DNA from: Poecilobothrus nobilitatus | Taxonomy: Eukaryota > Arthropoda > Insecta > Diptera > Dolichopodidae | Assembly (NCBI GenBank): GCA_947095535.1 | Contig: OX352774.1 | Coordinates: forward strand, 67,084,416-67,148,415 | Reading direction: 5' to 3' | Length of the DNA: 64,000 nt | Shown here: positions 12,147-22,866 of the stretch, piece after piece | Position numbering within the stretch: position 1 is the stretch's first letter | Layout: each line of letters opens with the position of its first letter | Notes under the pieces: model-generated | What the model was told of the DNA's origin: nothing | Databases searched by the model: none | Seen by the model: only the letters and a program-made list of their open reading frames with translations | Program-made: the position numbers and the translations under genes

Positions 12147-12371
12147 CAGGGTGATTCCTAATTAAGTGCATTGACACAAACCATAGTGTAGAGCATGATA
12201 ATGTGTAGACAAAATTTTTATATCGGGATAAGATTATAGGCCCAATAATTTTGCAGCTGTGGGGCCTTAAAGGGCATTTGGAATAATTTTCTTTGTTTTG
12301 ATTAAAATAGCCATAACTTGTGTTACAAACGTAATGGTTTATGTCAATGCATTTATTTACGAAATACTCTG
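12147..12371. mobile_element. MITE with CAGGGTGATTCC-type TIRs, TA-flanked
   Basis: The left arm CAGGGTGATTCC, then TAAGTGCATTGACACAAACC, is matched by the reverse complement of the right arm: CAGAGTATTTCG, then AAATGCATTGACATAAACC. This gives about 40 bp of imperfect terminal inverted repeat. TA flanks both ends (12145-12146 and 12372-12373). The element is 225 bp with no open frame. TA targets with CAGGGTG-type ends are usual for non-autonomous Tc1/mariner-group elements in insects. That assignment is by analogy. Confidence 0.8.
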
Positions 12372-12373
12372 TA

Positions 12374-13430
12374 TATATTCAAATGAGAATAAAAAAAAAA
12401 ACAAATGAAACTACAAAAGTATTTACCAAATTGACATATTTGGTATCACTTTTTAAGAACCAAAATTTTGAGGTAAAAAAAAAATAAGAAAAAATATCTA
12501 CACGAAAATTCAGACAACTAAATTCTAAAATAACAATAAAAACAACAACAACAGCTGAAAATCGTCATAACAGTAATAAAAAGCCAAATTTAGATACAGT
12601 AATTTTTTTTTTGTTTTTTTTTTGGTTTTGTCTACAACAAAAACGAACAAACATATTATATTTATCTTTCCAAAAACGAAGGTAATCTGGATATACCCAT
12701 AACATAACAATTTACATTGATTTTTTAAACTGTTATACAATTTTTTTTTTTTTTTTTTTTTATATAGTAAATTCTTTAGTGTGTCAGTCATAATGATAAA
12801 ATTTAATTGTGTCAAATGACTTTTATTATATTTATTCTCCCTGATTTATTACATACACTTGTACATACATAATATAAATTAATAAAAGAAAATTGAGTGT
12901 CAAATGAATGAGTGTTTTGATTTTTTTTTTTTTTCTTTTTTATTTTTATGAATTTTTTGTTTTGACAATTAATTGATGACAAATACTTAAATGCATTAGG
13001 TGTTGATATATGTATATATTTTTTATAATATTGTGTGCTTTTCGAATTATTATTGACAAAAGGTCAAAAATTTGAACATATGGATATGAATGGGTGGAAA
13101 AAACATGTTATACTTTTTACAGTTTGAGTTTATATCTTATATTTTATTTTTATGTAGTTCAAAGTTTAATTGCAAAAAATTTCCATAATTCTGTACAATC
13201 CATGTAAGAATTGATTTATATATATCTCTATCAATATCGTCTTCCTCTGTTAGGATTGTAAGCCTTTCTAATATTATCTGTCATAAAAATTTTTGAAGAT
13301 ATCTTCTTTTCAATTATGTTCTAAAATATGATTACTCGTTTATTTTTGAAATGGATTAATCTACATCGTGGTATAGCATTATTATTTTGTGCAATGATGT
13401 AAGTTTTAGAGTTCAGAATATAAGATCCTC
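12374..13430. other. AT-rich non-coding DNA
   Basis: Poly(T) tracts (about 12601-12622, an 18-20 T run near 12741-12760, and 12920-12934). The frame at 12525-12815 (minus) reads through two such tracts as poly-Lys and is not a credible gene. Confidence 0.55.
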
Positions 13431-13433
13431 TAA

Positions 13434-14312
13434 AGGTCGCTTCAGACAATGGCGCTGATTTCGATAGTCATTTCATAAAAATGAAAATGAAAAATTTCAT
13501 TTCATTTTAATAATTTTTTGAGATTTCGATAGTCGGGCAAAATGAAATGGAATTTAAAATTAAAATGATTTATATTATACTTATACCGGCAATACTTTCT
13601 TATTTTGAGGTTTTGACTATACAAAGAAAAGTTATAAGTAAAAAATTATGATTTAAAACACGTAGTTCCCAATACTGTAATAGAAAAAAAGGAAAAAATT
13701 AAAAAAGGTGGTTCCATAGTTTTTGGGTTCTGTTTTTTGAGGCGGGCTTAAAAGTTGAACTTTTTTATTTTTTTTTTATGATATTTAAATTTTACTACAA
13801 AATCGGTGAGTACTGAGTACCTTTTTTTTAAACATGTCAGAACGACTTCTAATTCAGAAATTAATGGGCTTTCTTGCAACCTCTGCTATCGTATAGTCAT
13901 AGGTTACTTATAAAAATGCCTAAATTCCTATAAGAATTTTAAAATGAGAAAATTTGACGTTTTAAATGAGTATATTCATAAAATATGACTATCAAAATCA
14001 GCTTCTTTTCATTTTTTATGATTTTTTTAATTTTTTATGACTATCGAAATCAAAAATTTTGTTTTTCATAAAAAATGAAAGTGATATGACTATCGAAATC
14101 AGGGCCTATATGTATTTTACATCTGACATGACTGAATAAAAAACAGAAGAAAAGTCAGATAGGATTAGAACCAGTTCTAAAATAAAATCTACATATGCAA
14201 TGTCATTTGAAATGTCAAAGTTCGTTTTTTAAACCTTCACACTGTCTATTTTTTGTTTTTACATCTGACACGCTGAATTCAGAATGAAAATACATATAGT
14301 CTGAAGCAACCT
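13434..14312. mobile_element. MITE (PIF/Harbinger-like TAA flank) split by a nested MITE
   Basis: The left end AGGTCGCTTCAGAC (13434) and the reverse complement of the right end, AGGTTGCTTCAGACTATATG (to 14312), form terminal inverted repeats. TAA lies immediately outside both ends (13431-13433 and 14313-14315), a 3-bp TWA-type duplication typical of PIF/Harbinger elements. The right arm continues TATGTATTTTCATTCTGA. The matching left-arm continuation TATATGTATTTTACATCTGA appears only after 14106, because a second element (13451-14106) is inserted between. Removing that insert would leave an element of about 220 bp. No open frame. Confidence 0.75.
13451..14106. mobile_element. Nested MITE with facing arrays of GATTTCGATAGTC motifs
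   Basis: The ends are GGCGCTGATTTCGATAGTCA at 13451 and, as reverse complement of the right end, GGCCCTGATTTCGATAGTCA. The motif GATTTCGATAGTC occurs twice in the left arm (13457, 13522) and three times inverted in the right arm (13987 with one mismatch, 14039, 14088). Subterminal repeats of this kind often bind the mobilising enzyme, which is inference here. The outer element reads GAC-TATATG where this one is inserted. The flanks here are AAT (13448-13450) and TAT (14107-14109), so a 3-bp duplication with one substitution fits. No open frame of note. Confidence 0.75.
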
Positions 14313-14315
14313 TAA

Positions 14316-16119
14316 GAGAATGTTACTCTAAAGCTTTGCTTATTATATTATTAAATTTATAATCCTAAATAAAAACTAGATAAAATGTAAAGGCAAGAGG
14401 CCCTTATAAGTAAAAGTTGCTTTATAATCTGCATAGCGTAAAATTTTTAAGTAGCTATTTAATAAATATGGCCTCTGAATTCTGCCTTGATACTAAAATA
14501 CGTTTTTAATCAAATCAAGAAGCAAACATTTTTTTTTTAAAAAGGATAAAAATAGAGAAAGAATATGAGTTTATATATACACTAATGGTAATAACAACAA
14601 GTTATTATTGAATATTCTAGTGTCTTAATTATTTTTGTGATTTTAGATTATTAAATAAAATATGAAATCCCTACAAAAATATTTGGTACAGATGATGACT
14701 TTCATATTTACTTTATACCTCATTATAATAAAAGTATACTTTTTTGAGTTTATATGAAAAGCGTGCTTAAAGGAAAAAAAAATCAAATCCAAATGTTTCG
14801 TTTTTGCATTTTATTCTTATACAAAGTAAACCGTAAAAATTGTAAAAATCTAAAAATTAACAAAAAATTTGTTTTTCTAATAAAAACGTTGGAAAATTTT
14901 AACATATGTTAACTTAAAATTTAAATTTGAATTTGAAACAAAAAAATTTAAATATCAAAAACAAAAAAAGAAAAGTGTTTTGTGACAAAAATAAACAAGA
15001 AATTTGTATAGGTTCAATAAATAAAAAATATTATTAAATGACAGAAAATTAATTTTACATTAACGCAAAAGTTAGAAAATATCACGATTCTTTCATAGTC
15101 TCATGAGCTCTTCTTTTTTGACACTATATACTGTGGGTTCAAAGATACATAATTTATATAATTTGAAATATCATTAAAGAAAACTTCAGAAAAAATTAAA
15201 TGAAATTGTTAAATTTAGTAAACCTATAGAATTTTTGTTTGGTTTCTATTATATTGTAAATTTTAATACGAGAAAAAGATGAAAAAAAAAACAGACAATC
15301 GAAATTCAAAAGTGTAAAATAGAATTTTAAATTCTTTTTTTTTATTCACGTAATATGTTTATATCAAAATACCTATATTTTGGTGTATATGTATGTTACA
15401 CATTACGTTATTATGTATAGAAATACACTTTAATATAAAATCATCATAATAATTTTATTTTTTCTTTCTTTGATATTCAAAATTTTTGACACCTGTCATT
15501 TTCGATCCAATTCAATGTTATCATCACAATTCAAAATATAACCAAAACATTTTCTATGATCTCTTATAAACATATTACAGATATTTTTTATTTTTATATA
15601 TACAAAAACTTATTATATACATTATATTGACTATATATAACATCTATATATATTTTAGTTTTAAGAATCATGTATTAAAAATACAGTATTGCCCATAACT
15701 GATAATACTCATACGTTATTTTATTGCAGAAAAACATAAGTTTTTCTACAACAAAATATAAGATAGTTTTAGACTTCAATATTAGTGGGAAGATTAGTGG
15801 GAACTCCCCTTAAACGGATAAAACTTGTTATATAACTATATATGATTTAGTAATAGTTGCTAGAAATTATTAAATCTTCATCATCCTTTAATCATCTACT
15901 GACTATTTATGAAATAACAAATTTCTAAGACAAATTTTCATCAAATTTCTATAGTATATTTATTTAGCTGCGTTAAATTTAAACATTTTTTAGTTTTTAA
16001 ATATTAACGTTACATTTAAACATTTTGACAGTTTTTTAGAAAGTATAAGAATTACTAAGTATTAGTTCAAAATAAAAGTGTTCTAAAGTTTGCATTTTAT
16101 CTTTTTTTTAGTTTTTTTT
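14316..16119. other. AT-rich non-coding DNA
   Basis: No gene or element recognised. Short A/T homopolymers throughout. Confidence 0.5.
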
Positions 16120-16231
16120 CCCCTGCCAGGTAAATGTGACAAGGAAATTATACAGCCTTTCCTTTTCCACACACTCTCGGTATGTTTACGGCGTATTTAA
16201 TATGTTTTTACGCACTAAGGCATCGAAGCCG
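16120..16231 (-). mobile_element. tRNA-derived SINE, family 1, internally deleted copy
   Basis: Read on the minus strand, the head GGCTTCGATGCCTTAGTGCG leads into an ACGCCGTAAACATACCGAGAG-like stretch. It then jumps from the start of the T arm (AGTGTGTGG) directly into the 3' tail GGAAAGGCTGTATAATTTCC...CTGGCAGG. The B box and the first part of the body are missing, so the copy could not be transcribed by Pol III from its own promoter. The tail matches 20330-20370. The 62-codon plus-strand frame at 16136-16324 is a shadow. Confidence 0.75.
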
Positions 16232-17950
16232 TATTTTCGATTTAGAAAATATGATTTTTTTCCCTTCAACATAATAAACGCTAAAATTTTGTTCGGTACT
16301 GTGATACAGTTTGTTTACCATTAAAACTCAATGTAGAATTATTAAAAATCGATATTTAAAAACATAAAAAAAAAAAAATAGGAAAATTTCGCTGGTATAA
16401 TTTTTAAAGTTTTTTTTTTTTTTTAAATTTTTCACTTTTACACAACAAATTCAGAGAAAGAAAAATTTGTTTTCGCCTCTTTGATTTATTTATTTCATTT
16501 CTTTTACGCTTCTATTTTTTTGTTTTGTTGTTTTTTTTTTTTTTAGATTATTTTCAAAAGAGTTATGTTGCCGTTTACTCGTTCATTTGATTGACATAAT
16601 ATACATACATACATAATAATAATATGTTGTTCTGTTTTTGACATAAAAATAATTTTTCCCTTACTAGAAAATTTTCATTTTCACATTTTACTTTCATTTT
16701 CATTTTGAGTTGTGTTTTTTTTTTTTTTTTTTTTTTAAGATTTCAATTGAATTTTTGGTTACTTTGGCGTGTTGTTACAAATGAAGACAAGAAAAAATAA
16801 AAAAGTGTTTAAACAAATTACAAAACGAAAAAAAAAAAATTGAATTTTCCTTTAACATTTTCTTTTTTTTTTATTATTATTATTATTTCAGTTTTCCTTT
16901 TTCAGTTTTTCAGCTCGTGCTTAATATTATTATAATACCTTATGATACGATTACAAAATTTTTTTTTATTTTTTATTTAATATTGACAAGATTTTCAATG
17001 GTTGATTCTGTTTTATATTTATATATGTAATTTCATTTTTATTCTTGCCTTTTTATCCTATTTTCCTTTTCATAGTAATATCCATTCTTTTATGTGGTTT
17101 CACGCTATAAAAGTTAATCCTTATATTTTTTGTTTTCTTTTCCTTTTTTTTTTTTTTTTTTATTATTGTTATTATTAAAACCTATTCATATATACTTATA
17201 ACTTTGTTAGTATATTTATTAGATATATATATATATATATATATAATATGCATGTATATAAATGTATATGTCGCTGGTTACTTTGATATCCTGTTTAGTT
17301 GCTTATGCCATTTGCTAACCAATGAAATGATGTGGTAGCATCAACTGTTATTATTGCAGGTAAAGGTTTTTGTGGCTTTTGTTTTTTTTTTGTTGCTTAA
17401 CAACATGTGTACCTGTTAACAAGCCTATATTTGTACATATCTACTATAATATGTTATATACATATATTTATGGAAAAATAAATATAAAATGTTATAGCTT
17501 TCTATTTAATATTCGAATAATACCAACGAGTAAAACAAAAGATTCTAATATTAAAGAAATATTAATTATTATATAAAAAATAATTTAATTAATTAATATA
17601 AATTCTATAATTCAATGATTGAATGATTATTATAGAAATTCATTAATATATTAATGGGTAAAAATATAAAAGAATATTGGATATAATTAACTTAAACTAT
17701 TAAGATTCATTTGTAAAAAAAAGTTTTTTGATGAAAATTTTGATGATTTATGAAAAAAGTTTTTTTTTAACTTATTGAGATGTAAAAAATATATAATATA
17801 TTATATATGTATATAGGAAAAAATGATTGGTTGGAGGATAAATCAAAAAGACAAAATCTGACCGATTATACAAACCATTTTTTTCAATTTCTAAGTTTTA
17901 GATATCCAGTATTAAAAAACAACTGTAGAGCTAAATAAAAAAAAATTAAA
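16232..17950. other. AT-rich non-coding DNA, long poly(T) and (TA)n tracts
   Basis: Includes a 22-T run at about 16715-16736, T runs near 16419-16434 and 17144-17161, and a perfect (AT)n microsatellite at about 17223-17244. Frames such as 17370-17576 are composition artefacts. Confidence 0.55.
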
Positions 17951-18662
17951 CAAGGCAGCGTGTAAATCAACGTTTTTTAAAAACGCATATTTTCCAAAAG
18001 ACAATACAAACTGCTTAGAATTGTGTCTTGCACCAAAATTTGTAATTTTTTTTCTTAGAATTTTATATACAAATAAAAAAAAAATGTGAAAAAAAAAAGA
18101 CACTTTCTTCAATTTTAAGGAAAAATCCTATATAATTACCAAAAAAGCATTAAAACGTGTAAAATTATAATATTGAAGCTTTAATTTTTAGGTTTAATTT
18201 TGAAAAAATTTTGTACAGGTTAGACACCGGTTACATGTATTTTAAATAATAATAAAATTACGATATTTGAGCCATAATAACCCTTAAAAAGGGGTATAAA
18301 CTAAAACTAAGGTAAATTATGCTAATTCTAAAAATTCTTTCTTCTCTGAAAATTTCAAGAGTCTAAATTTAAGAAAATTGTGTAATTTTGATCTTGATTT
18401 ATAAAAGTTTTTAGATTGAAAATGTTTAAAATAGAACCCGAAATATACACGTTTCAGAATATAGCTTTCTTAAAAGTTTAGAGGCTGTAGCTTCGTAACC
18501 GGTGGTGCTATATAAAAAAGTTATTCTAAAACGTTAATTTTTTAAGAGACCTATGCATGGTTACAATTTCTTTGCTCTATCTTAAACTATCTTAGAAGTT
18601 TTGTAAACAGACGAACGGACAAAGTGAAACATTCCAAAATTTTTTTTGAAAAATATGCTAAA
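17951..18662 (+). mobile_element. GTCY element, single-module copy
   Basis: Starts CAAGGCAGCGTGTAAATCAA with TTTTTAAAAACGCATATTTTCC, the counterpart of the AAAAGCGCACATTTCC block in younger copies. Module landmarks (taaaacgtgtaaaattataa, aggggtataaac, TTCTTTC, TCAAGAGTCTAAATTT) follow once only. The 3' end has TTGTAAACAGACGAACGGAC, then a degraded hairpin ending ATATGCTAAAAAG. At about 710 bp it matches the single-module organisation of 8608-9296. No coding frame; the minus-strand frame at 17912-18112 is a shadow. Confidence 0.75.
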
Positions 18663-19757
18663 AAGAAAATGTTGGTGAGTTTTTCTTAAAAAGTCCAATT
18701 TTAACACTTAGTCTAAAATGTACTAAAAACATGAAATAGGTTAAGGGAGATGTCGGAGGATTGCATAAGCAATCGATTTTACATTTTTAAACTTTTAATC
18801 AAATAATGATTTTTTTGTTTTAATTAAAATCATTTAATTACTTTCAGTTTTTGATAACCATTTTTATTAGTTTTTCAATTCAGTTTTAAGTCCAATATTA
18901 AAAATTATAAAGTAATATATTTTCTTTTTGAAAGTTGTATAAAATCAGAAATTTCTGTCATTTAGATTTATTTTGTTAAAGAATAACACAAAAAGGACAG
19001 AAAATAAATAAGGAAGTATGATTATTTTACAATCAAATTCAATGGTCTAATCATAGTAATAAACAACCAATTTCAAAAATTCCCAACCTCTAGAACGTCT
19101 TAATTGAAAAATTTAACATCAAACAAAGTTTTTTATTTAAACTTCAGGATACATACATGGCAATAAAATGAAAATTGTCAAAAAAATCTTTTTAATCATT
19201 TCATTATTTTATTGACAAGGAGGTTATGCTGAAGGTGAAAAAAGTCGTTATCAATTAGGTTGTAATAAGAATTTTACAACTTTATCTAGCACCGATTTGC
19301 TTATAAAAACGCGAATTATAAATTTTATGTTTTAGAAATTGTATATTCTATGACTAATTTTTAAAATTTTTGTACACACCAAATTCTATAATAAAAAAAA
19401 ATTTAAGTATTAAAAAAAAATACTAAAAAGAAAAATATAAAATTAATTAAAATTTATAGCTTACAATTCGTTATAAACCACAAAGCTTATAAAAACTCAT
19501 ATTGTGTAAATGAAAACTTTAATTAATTTTAAAATTTGCATTTTCTCGATTAAAATTAATTGATAGAAGTGTTAAAGGTGAATTTAATCACATGGTTATT
19601 TTACAGTTATATTATTATTATTTTTATTACTATTAACTATAATAGTCCTCAAAATAAACTAATAAATAATGATACAGCCCATGTCGTCACTTATCAATTA
19701 TTTTCTTTTGCAAAAACAATTTTAATTTTTTTTAAATTAATATTTTTTTTTTTTGTT
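18663..19757. other. AT-rich non-coding DNA
   Basis: No gene or repeat family recognised. The hydrophobic frame at 19560-19802 (+) runs into a SINE tail and is Ile/Phe/Asn-rich from base composition. Confidence 0.5.
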
Positions 19758-19767
19758 ATTTTAATCG

Positions 19768-19806
19768 AAAGGCTGTGTAATTTCCTGTCCACATTTATAT
19801 GACTGA
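19768..19806 (+). mobile_element. SINE family 1 tail fragment
   Basis: GAAAGGCTGTGTAATTTCCT followed by GTCCACATTTATATGAC matches the 3' tail of the copy at 20213-20370 (GAAAGGCTGTATAATTTC...ACATTCATGTGGC). The tRNA-like head is absent, so this is a truncated insertion. Confidence 0.6.
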
Positions 19807-20168
19807 GAAATGCATAAAAAAAAAACATTAAACACTATACTTAGGTGTTATGGTAATGTAAGAAGGCGAAACTAAGAGGAAGTAAACAAAACTGTCGTAA
19901 TATTTGGTCAAATAGTGAAGAAAAAAATCAAGTACAATAATAGAAAATCTAAGGCAGAAGTTTTTAAAAGAATGTATTAAAGGAAAACCCACTTTAATTA
20001 AACAGGAGAAAGTAAAGTAGAATTATTTAAACAAATTTAAAATTATCAGCAAATCATTTATGAGACATTCAAAAAGATCTGACTTTTTACTGTAAGTTTA
20101 GAATTAGAATTTCTAATACTGAAGTAATTTTAAAGTGAACTAAACTAGATTCAGTTTTTATCAATAAT

Positions 20169-20203
20169 CCGAAAAGTTTCATAATCTATCCGAAAAGTTT
20201 CAT
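20169..20203. repeat. Short tandem duplication beside SINE
   Basis: CCGAAAAGTTTCAT occurs at 20169-20182 and again at 20190-20203, a 21-bp period immediately upstream of the SINE copy. Confidence 0.6.
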
Positions 20204-20212
20204 CCGATTCCT

Positions 20213-20370
20213 CGGTTGCCTAGTGGGTAAGATAAAATACTCTGTAAACACCGAGGCAGTGTGGGTTCGAATTCCACACACGTCGTAAGAGTAATTCCCC
20301 TTTTCGACATGTACAGCTACGTCTGAACAGGAAAGGCTGTATAATTTCTTTGTTACATTCATGTGGCAGG
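20213..20370 (+). mobile_element. tRNA-derived SINE, family 1, second copy
   Basis: The head carries TTGCCTAGTGG (A box, one change from 3676-3686) at 20216-20226 and GGTTCGAATTC (B box, one change) at 20264-20274, with the T stem TGTGGG/CCACAC mostly kept. The anticodon region is shortened relative to the 3668 copy. The body GACATGTACAGCTACGTCTG, then GAAAGGCTGTATAATTTC, is better preserved here and ends near CATGTGGCAGGAG, which defines the family tail. Confidence 0.8.
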
Positions 20371-20758
20371 AGCAAAAATAAAAAATAAAAAAATGTTATA
20401 TCCTTTGCAGGAAATCAAAATATATAGATAATTATGGTATACATCAGCGACAGCACAGAGCAGAGTAGGACAATCATCATTTAATCTAATTTATTTTTAT
20501 TAAAAACTGAAAAAATTAAACAAACCTTTAAAAGGAATCTTGGATAATTAATTTTAAAATTAAAAATAGCAATCTAAGATCTTAAAATAATTAAACTATA
20601 TTAAGCAAAAAGTACATTTTTATACAACCAAAGAATTCAGTTGCATGGTAAAATATGGAGCTATAAAATAGTTATTTCCAAACTTTTGTGTAATCATAAT
20701 AAAACTAGTTTTTCGTCGTAAGTCTAGAATAAATACACAAAAGAATTAAATATTACAT
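20371..20758. other. AT-rich non-coding DNA
   Basis: No gene or element recognised. Confidence 0.5.
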
Positions 20759-20760
20759 TA

Positions 20761-20913
20761 CACACTGTCTGTCGTGCAATAGATGGGTTCCCTCGCATGA
20801 AATGATAAATGAGTTCAAAACACGCAAACAATTTCAAGACAAATAAAATAAAAAGGTTTATTTTTAACGGTTTCTAAAAAAAAAAAATCCATCTATAATG
20901 GGACACTCTGTGT
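20761..20913. mobile_element. Short MITE, TA-flanked
   Basis: The left arm CACACTGTCTGTCGTGCAAT then AGATGG pairs with the reverse complement of the right arm, ACACAGAGTGTCCCATTAT then AGATGG. This gives about 27 bp of imperfect terminal inverted repeat. TA lies outside both ends (20759-20760 and 20914-20915). The element is 153 bp and non-coding. The match is interrupted by a small gap, so confidence is moderate. Confidence 0.6.
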
Positions 20914-20915
20914 TA

Positions 20916-22728
20916 ATAAAAAAAAATTCAAAACATTTGACCATTACAACAGAATTTTGATCGTAATAATAAAGTTTTTATTCAAAATTCTTGACTTTTT
21001 CATATTTGAATTTTATATCAACTACATATTTAAAAATCCATATATACGCTTGTTAGTATATATATATATATACATTCAAATGTGTATTTAAAACATTTTA
21101 AATAAATTGTAAATTATGGAAGCTTGATGACCTTTTCATTTTAAAATAAGCATAACAAATATTTTAAGAGTAACAATAACCAAAAATAGATTTGCGAGTA
21201 CAACAAATTAAAGTAGAAAAGAAAAAAAAATTAAAACTAATCACAGATACAATATTTATTTACATTTTTAGTATATATATTTATGTTGTTCATTTATACT
21301 TGTTAAGTTTTATGCCTATATTGCTACTGTAATTATTAACAGTAAATTTTAATTAAATTTGAACACCCTTTTCAAAATAAATGTCATAAGTAATTGTCAT
21401 TTTGTAAAAGTATATGAAAGAACATTACAAAACTATTTAGGAGAAATATAGTAAACAATTGTAAGATTTTTAACAGTTTTTGAATTCTCAAAAACGATTC
21501 GGACGTAACCAATCAAAAAGAAAAATATTTATAACAAAAGTAGATAAGATGAAAAAGTTAGATGGAAGCTACATGGGACAAAAAAAGAAATATTTTATAT
21601 TTTTAAGCTCTTCTTTTTAAAAAATTTAGGATACTTCCTCAGTTATTTCTTTAATAAAAAAAAATAATAATATAATTATTATGTTCACAACATCTAAAAC
21701 TTATAATAATATCATTACACTTCAAATTTAACGTATATCGATTTTTTGATCTAATTATCGCCTATGTTCATGATGTTGAAGTTTCATTGAAAATGACTGT
21801 AAAAGTATTTAAAATTCAGTTTATTACTTTGCAGTTTACTTGATATTTCATTCAAATTAAAAAAAAAAATGTTGTTTTGTTTTTGCTTTAATTTCAAGGC
21901 AAGAAAAAGAAAATGAAAAAGAAAATAAAAACAAAAAGAACGATGACAGCATGTGATTTATATTCGCGTACTCGAGTTTTAAAACATAAAAATTCGTTCA
22001 CGTATTGATGATGACATTAACAGAACAGTGATGTTGTATTTGTCAGAGTTTACAATAAATATGTTTATTTTTATAAGAAACTAGGTACCTAATATAAAAA
22101 TAATAAAAATTAAGAGAAATAACTAAATAAATTTTATTCACAATTTTTTATTTTAATTGTTTCATATTATATTTATTTTTTTTTTGTTTTTTGTAGTGTC
22201 TCCTTCTAGTTGTGACCTAGTTTAATTTAGTGGAATTAATTTGGTTTTTTGTTTTTTTTTTATTTTTTATTAAATGAATTATTCACAATTATCAAGAATT
22301 TATTAATATTATATGTATATATATGTATATAAAATCTACATTGTGAGTGAATGAATGTAAAATAGAAAAAAAAAATTAAATCTTAGAAATAAATCATTTT
22401 CAACACAAAATTTTTATAAGTTAATTAGATAAACAAATAACCGGCAATATAATTTAACGTGTAATAAAAAGGAAAAATCTATTGTATACAATAAATTTAG
22501 TTAGTTTTCTTATAAGAACAGTTATTTTTTACAAACTTTAAGCTAAATAAGTTATTTTTAGATCCCAATTTTTTTTCCTTTCGGTAATTGTTAAATCTTC
22601 TTTTCCCTTTTGTTCACAACTTCAACACCATCAATTTAAGAGACGATTTAGCTTAATGTCACCTTTACTCTAAATGACATGTCGTCAATTACATTTTGAG
22701 TTTTTTTTTTTTTGTATTTAGTGTAGTG
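20916..22728. other. AT-rich non-coding DNA
   Basis: A (TA)n tract at about 21057-21072, A/T homopolymers, nothing else recognised. Confidence 0.5.
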
Positions 22729-22866
22729 GGAAATTACACAGCCTTTCTTTTTCAGGCGTGGCTATAAATGTAAGGGAATTATATTCTTACGACGTGTTTG
22801 AGATTGGAATCCACACTCCCTCTGTGTTTATAGCGTTTTTTATACGCTCTTACCAAGTAGACTACA
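22729..22866 (-). mobile_element. tRNA-derived SINE, family 1, diverged reverse copy
   Basis: On the minus strand the sequence contains AAGAGCGTATAAAAAACGCT (the family's anticodon-arm hairpin), then ATAAACACAGAGGGAGTGTG, GGATTCCAAT (degenerate B box), CACGTCGTAAGAATATAATT and the tail GAAAGGCTGTGTAATTTCCC. The order is the same as in the copy at 3668. The A box is degraded (AGTCTACTTGG). The frame at 22758-22940 (+) is a shadow of this repeat. Confidence 0.75.
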
